From Callipepla californica brunnescens (taxonomy: Eukaryota; Chordata; Aves; Galliformes; Odontophoridae), in contig JALIRH010000075.1 of the NCBI GenBank assembly GCA_023055505.1, forward strand, positions 2,046,001-2,110,000: a DNA stretch of 64,000 bases, written 5' to 3'. Below, piece by piece: positions 59,461-64,000 of this stretch (positions are counted from its first letter, which is position 1; each line of letters starts with the position of its first letter). Under the pieces are notes generated by a model, which was not told where the DNA came from, made no database searches, and saw only the letters and a program-made list of their open reading frames with translations. Both the position numbers and the translations under genes were made by a program.

Positions 59461-59684
59461 ACGTAAAACTGTTTTGTTTTGGTTTTTTTCTTTTAACAGA
59501 CAAGGTAACTCAGTTATTCCATTATATGCTTTGTATGTATATTGTATATGTATTGTGCATTGTATATAATGAACACTGGTGAACTCACTTTTCCTATGAA
59601 TAACTTTTAAGATAACTGGGAGATAGTTCTGTGAGCAACCAAGAGGCTAAAATCCAAAAAGGAACTACAGATAGAGACTGGGGT
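59461..59684. other. AT-rich sequence with splice-acceptor-like tract
   Basis: A TTTTTTCTTTTAACAG stretch resembles the env acceptor of class I elements, but no env text follows. Confidence 0.4.
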
Positions 59685-60487
59685 TGTTGTAGCCAAAGTG
59701 CAGCATGCGGCATTTGGCCTCGTTAAACCTCATCCCATTGGCTTCAGCCCAGCTCTCCAGCCTGTCCAGGTCCCTCTGTAGGGCCTCGCTACCCCCAGGC
59801 AGACCCACGCTCCCGGCCAATTTGGTGTCATCTGCAAACGTACTGAGGGTGCGCTAAGTGCCCTCATCCAGGTCATCAATAAAGATATTGAAGAGGACAG
59901 GCTCCAGCACCGACCCCTGGGCGGCACCACTCGTGCCCAGTCGCCAGCTGCATTTAACACCATTCATCACCACTTTCTGAGCCCGGCCCTCCAGCAGCTC
60001 CTTACCCAGCCAAGAGTGCACCCGTCCAAGCCACGGTCCGCCACCTTCCGCAGGAGAATCCCATGGGAGACAGCATCAAAGGCTTTGCTGAAGTCTAGGT
60101 AGACCACATCAGCAGCCTTTCCCTCATCCACCAGACGAGTCACTGGATCGTAGAAGGAGATCAGGCTGGTCAAGCAGGACCTGCCCTTCATGAACCCATG
60201 CTGGCCAGGCCTGAGCCCCCGGTCATCCCGCCCGTGCCATGTGATCTCCCTCAAGACAATCTGCTTCATAACCTTCCCCAGTACCGAGGTCAGACTAACA
60301 GGCCTGTAGTTCCCCGGATCCTCCTTACAACCCTTCTTGTAAACGGGACTCACGTTGGCAAGCCTCCAGTCTTCCGGGACCTCACCAGTCAACACGGAGT
60401 GCTGATAGATGATGGAAAGAGGCTCGGCTATCACCTCCGCCAGCTCCCTCAGCACTCTCGGGTGAATCTTGTCCGGACCCGTGGACT
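59685..60487 (-). mobile_element. CR1 LINE fragment (RT)
   Basis: Minus-strand frame 60455-59967 reads CR1 RT ([51 protein letters not shown]) and the downstream text continues to about 59685. Both ends are truncated. Confidence 0.88.
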
Positions 60488-60700
60488 ATAAACGCCTAAA
60501 CACATCTATTTAATTACAAATTGGTCCACCAAGGCCTGACCCCTGCAATGAGTCTCCTAATATTCTCCAAGCTTTAGGGATTATCTCTCTTCCATCAGGT
60601 AGTAACCATTTTCCGTCCTTTTCCTCAACCTCCATGTGTCGGAGCCTTTCTTTCTCTTGTACAGTAAAGATTTTAGTCTCGCTTGTTTCTTTTTGGGGAC
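60488..60700 (-). pseudogene. ERV pol linker fragment
   Basis: The minus strand reads KDGKWLLPDGREIIPKAW, like the RNase H-integrase linker of ERV-H (WILPDGRELL). Short and truncated on both sides. Confidence 0.6.
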
Positions 60701-61050
60701 CCCTGTCACCTCCCTGCAAGGTCTGAGGCCTCCAATTTCCCCCAATTTCAGGAGCGGACATGGTGACATAAAGAGGACGTGCAGTGATGCACACAGGAGG
60801 AGACGGGGACATGGCCATGGTGGCCTTGGACATCCCAGGACCCCCCCGGGGAGCCCAGAATCCCCTTGTGTGGTCATGGTGGTTTGAGGATCCCAGGACC
60901 AACAATGGGGATGCCGGGAGCTCCCCATGGGGACACCAGCACCCCTTGGTGTGGTTGAGGTGGCTTTGGGGACACCAGAAACCCTCATGGGGCAACCGGG
61001 AAGCAACGTGGAAGGAACACAGAGGAAGTGACACAGAGGGGACGTGGAAG
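60701..61050. repeat. Low-copy tandem-like GGGGACA(C)CAG sequence
   Basis: Loosely repeated words (CCATGGGGACACCAGCACCCC; GTGGTCATGGTGG). No clear period. No gene seen. Confidence 0.45.
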
Positions 61051-61054
61051 GGAC

Positions 61055-61365
61055 CGTGTGTCAACAGCTTATGGGCCGGCCCAGTTCTGTGACAGATGGG
61101 GTGGGGGACACACGGACCCACACCCCAGGAAAGGGGAAGAGGGAAAAGGGAAAAGGAGAGGAAGAACTGGCCTAAAAACAAAACAGCGGCAACGATCTGA
61201 GGGGGAAAACTAATTTATTAAATAAAATATTGGAACACAAAGTAACACAATATAAATGGAATCAAAGCTAAGAAATCAAACAAGACGAGAGAGAGAGAGT
61301 GTCCAAAACCGAAGGCCTTCCTCTGAAGCTGAAGGCGAGACAGCGAGGGCCCTCCCACCACCGAT
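61055..61365 (-). mobile_element. Truncated LTR (TGTCATGG-related)
   Basis: The minus strand shows R-U5 of the family (ATTTAATAAATTAG, CAGATCGTTGCCGCTG, ending near TGTTGAC). The U3 side is missing. Confidence 0.7.
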
Positions 61366-63140
61366 GAGCAGCACAAAGAAGTCTTGGAACCTGCGTGCAG
61401 TGTTATCTTTCCCTGTGTTCCTCTCTCCTTCCTTCAGGTGATCCTGCCCACTGTCACCTTAAAAGCACAGCTCGGTGTCATACCAGAGCCAATGGAACAA
61501 ATAAACTTTGTCCCAGCTGGAAAACTGGACATGGGGAATGGAAGGGATTACTTGAGTTCCTCTAGGAGTCCGCAGCCAGTGCGGGAGCTCAGAGCCGGAG
61601 CAGTCCCCAGCTCACATCTCTGTCTGTCCTGGGCACCCCATGCCCACATCAGCATGGGTAGGGTGTCCCCCGCCTTGTGTGTGGGGCTTTGGTCTTCGGA
61701 GTCAGACGCGTGGGATACCCTGTGTCTTGGTGTATGGGTGGCAGCAATCCAGATCCGTTGGTGGAGGACTCGTGATGAGACGCTGATGCTGCCATCTCCT
61801 GAGGTTCTTCCCATACTGGCTTGGCCTTCTTAGCCCTCATCCTGAGCACTCTGACTGAGTCGCAAGCCAGAAGTGGGAGCATGGCTGGTCTGCCTTTGGG
61901 CTCCTTGGACAGCCTGGCCTCAGCCCTCAGTGAAGGTTCCTCGTTGTGGAACCTCACGCGTTGTGTTCCCGGTGCTCGGCCCGGGTCTTCTTGGCCTTTG
62001 GTTCCTGCTTGGCCCTGCAGCTGGCAGCTCACCGGCTGCTTGTGGGCTGCAGGCACTCCCCGCATCGCTGACAGCAGCCTGAAAGGACAGAGCAGGAGGG
62101 GACTGCCTGAGTGGAAGAGCGATGGCTTTGGGGTCGCATCCGGCAACCCTGAGCCAGGAGCCTTGGCTGCAACACAGCCTTCCCCTCAGACAGCTCACCG
62201 GCTGCCCCGTGGTCTCCTGAGATCCGGACACGGACAAGCCCTGTGAGCTGGGGTGCTCCTGGTGTCCCCATCCCCCCACCCCGGGTGCTGCATTCAGCAC
62301 TGTTGGGCGACCACAAACCGTTTTGGGTTGGGGAATGGGCGCGTGTCCAGAATTGGAAGGCACAGGAGATTCACCGTGAATTCTCCCTTTGGCTCAGTGA
62401 CAAGGGGCACTCAGGCCTGTTCCCAAAACACCCCAGAGGGCCGCTCTGCTCCCCCTGCTGCCACCATCCCCGCCGCCCTCGCACCCACCCAGACCCCACC
62501 ACCCTCTGACCCTCCCTGACACCATCTCTGGACCCACTCCTCCTCTCTGCAGTTCAGCTCTGTTTCAGCACAGCATTACTGAGGCTCATTTGGGAAAGGG
62601 GTGCTGGGCGGTGATGATGAGGTGACAGGGTGACATCTGGGGCCATTTCCTGGGGCAGGGCAGGGCCTGGGATCCCTGCATCCTCCTGCCATAGTCAGGG
62701 GTAGGGGTGGGGGCGCGTCACCCTCAGCGCCTCAGTTTTGGTGAGGCCGACAATTCCTCATGGGAAGAGGCCGTGCTGAGCTGGCGTGAAGCTCTGGCAT
62801 AAGGCAGAGCCCTTGGCTGATGGTCAGCAAGGGATTTCCCATCACAAGTTGGTGGCGTGTGCCATGGAAAGGAGCTGGCAGCTGCTTTACCTGTATTGGC
62901 CCCGTCAAGAGGAGGGAAAGCCTCTCCTTTCTTTGGCCTCGCCTCACCAAGAACGTCTCTGGAGGACTTGCGGGACGTGCTGAGCGGTGCTTTGGGTACA
63001 AACTCCATCTGTAACCTGTATGCATGGAGGAGACACTGGTGTGACGCAGCGCTCCACCACACCCTGTTGCTCTCTGTGACTGTCTGCTCACAGGCACATT
63101 TTCACCCTGCACAGAAGCCACTACCCCTAAAGTTACGGTG
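61366..63140. other. Unassigned sequence
   Basis: About 1.8 kb with no gene I can name. On the minus strand there are two short stretches bounded by acceptor and donor that both end GCAGCCG before GTGAGC (about 62077-62032 and 62244-62201), which could be small repeated exons. A frame of 165 codons (62146-61649) has no recognisable domain. Confidence 0.35.
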
Positions 63141-63612
63141 ACCCACCAGTGACAGGAGAGATGTGGAGCTGATAGAGCACATCCAGAGGAAGGCCACAAA
63201 AATAATGCAAGGGATGGAGCACCTCCCCTACGAGCACAGGCTCAGAGAGAAATAATGGCTCTGGGGAGATGTGATTTTGTCCTTTCAATATCTAAAGGAT
63301 GTCCTGAAGAAGGAAGAGGCCAGGCTCATTAGCAGGGCCAGTCGGAATATCACAAGGGGAAATACTTCCAGGTGGAAAGAGGGAAGATTTAGACAAGAGA
63401 TAAGGAAGAAGTTTTTGACAGAAGGGCGGTGAGGCACCGGAACATTGTGCCCAGGGAGGCGGTGGGTGCCCTGACAGTTGTTCAAGGTCGGGCTGGACCG
63501 GGCTCAGAGCAACCTCATCTGGCGGTACGTGTCCCCATTCCTTGCAGGGAAGTGGGACTAGGTGCCCTTTCAGGGTTCCTTCCAACTCAAATAATTCCAT
63601 GATTCTAGGAAA
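63141..63612 (+). mobile_element. CR1 LINE 3' fragment
   Basis: The plus strand reads the end of ORF2 (ELIEHIQRKATKIMQG, YEHRLREK, then a stop) and the 3' UTR ending CCTTCCAACTCAAATAATTCC and ATGATTCTAGGA, the CR1-type tail. Confidence 0.88.
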
Positions 63613-64000
63613 TATCCTCATGGGCAGGACAGCCATGGGCACAAGGAACAAACGCTATGGAATGAGGGCAGAGCAGCTGCACCAAGCAGCGGCTGCAGCC
63701 ACAAAAATCCTCACTTGGGAAAGATGAGCCAGCAAGAGAGACAGAGTTGATCAGACAGTCGCTTTTCCACAGGTGCTTCCCTAGAGCTGCTTATTGCCGA
63801 CATCACCCAGAACGGCCCCAGATTTGCATGGGCTCCTTGGAGAGCAGGGTTTGCTTCTGAGAACGGCGGCCACGGCCCTGTTTGCCCTGTCCACAAAGCC
63901 AGCAAGGGTTTAATCCCCCTTCCTACCTGGCAGGGATTCCTTCTTGGGCTTGAGGCGGTGCTTGGTTAGGAGGTTTCTAGCCAGGTGGAACACAGGCCAG
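63613..64000. other. Unassigned right edge
   Basis: No recognisable gene or repeat. Confidence 0.4.

Overview
The window is vertebrate nuclear DNA, almost certainly from a galliform bird (chicken or a close relative). CR1 LINEs with avian-type 3' ends, LTR elements with alpharetrovirus-like leaders and tRNA-Trp primer sites, small GC-rich introns packed with minisatellites, and three recognisable avian host genes (KIF21B, a PHF7-like gene, POLR2G) all point that way. There are no prokaryotic features and no tRNA or rRNA genes that I can see.

Layout. (1) 135-18503 and 20642-43263 are two direct copies of one segment, about 99% identical by eye and separated by a 2.1 kb spacer of retroviral debris. 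Each copy holds, left to right: a broken KIF21B WD40 exon; a 3.3 kb alpharetrovirus-like provirus (ERV-A); a second broken KIF21B exon; CR1 pieces; gag of a tRNA-Ala-primed element (ERV-B); an LTR plus gag-like ORF (ERV-C); a CR1 RT fragment; an alpharetrovirus-type matrix gene with LTR (ERV-D); another gag carrying a nested LTR (ERV-E); a degenerate CTAGGG array; an integrase/env/LTR remnant (ERV-F); a nine-exon PHF7-like gene on the minus strand; a head-to-head promoter; and a truncated LTR. Copy 2 also carries a 3.55 kb tRNA-Ala-primed provirus (ERV-G, 25416-28965) with a target-site duplication. (2) 43262-54900 is POLR2G (RPB7) on the minus strand. Its 3' end is lost at the duplication boundary, exon 3 carries an extra G, intron 1 is filled with minisatellites and a partial duplicate of exon 2, and intron 2 holds a 6.95 kb provirus (ERV-H). 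(3) 54900-57265 is a minisatellite with a unit of about 95 bp. (4) 57266-64000 is a mosaic of LTRs, pol fragments and CR1 pieces with no confirmed host gene.

How it fits together. The PHF7-like gene of copy 1 (spliced CDS 1578 nt, 525 codons plus stop, all phases consistent) is the only host gene here that looks able to make a protein. PHF7 family members are PHD/RING-type nuclear E3 ligases, and PHF7 itself is testis-expressed. Two orphan first exons per unit show that the unit came from a larger array of such genes in alternating orientation. Copy 2 keeps every exon length except for one extra base in exon 1. The two copies differ in tight clusters inside a few exons, which suggests conversion from other paralogues. 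The retroviral elements are all defective, and no complete RT domain is present outside CR1.
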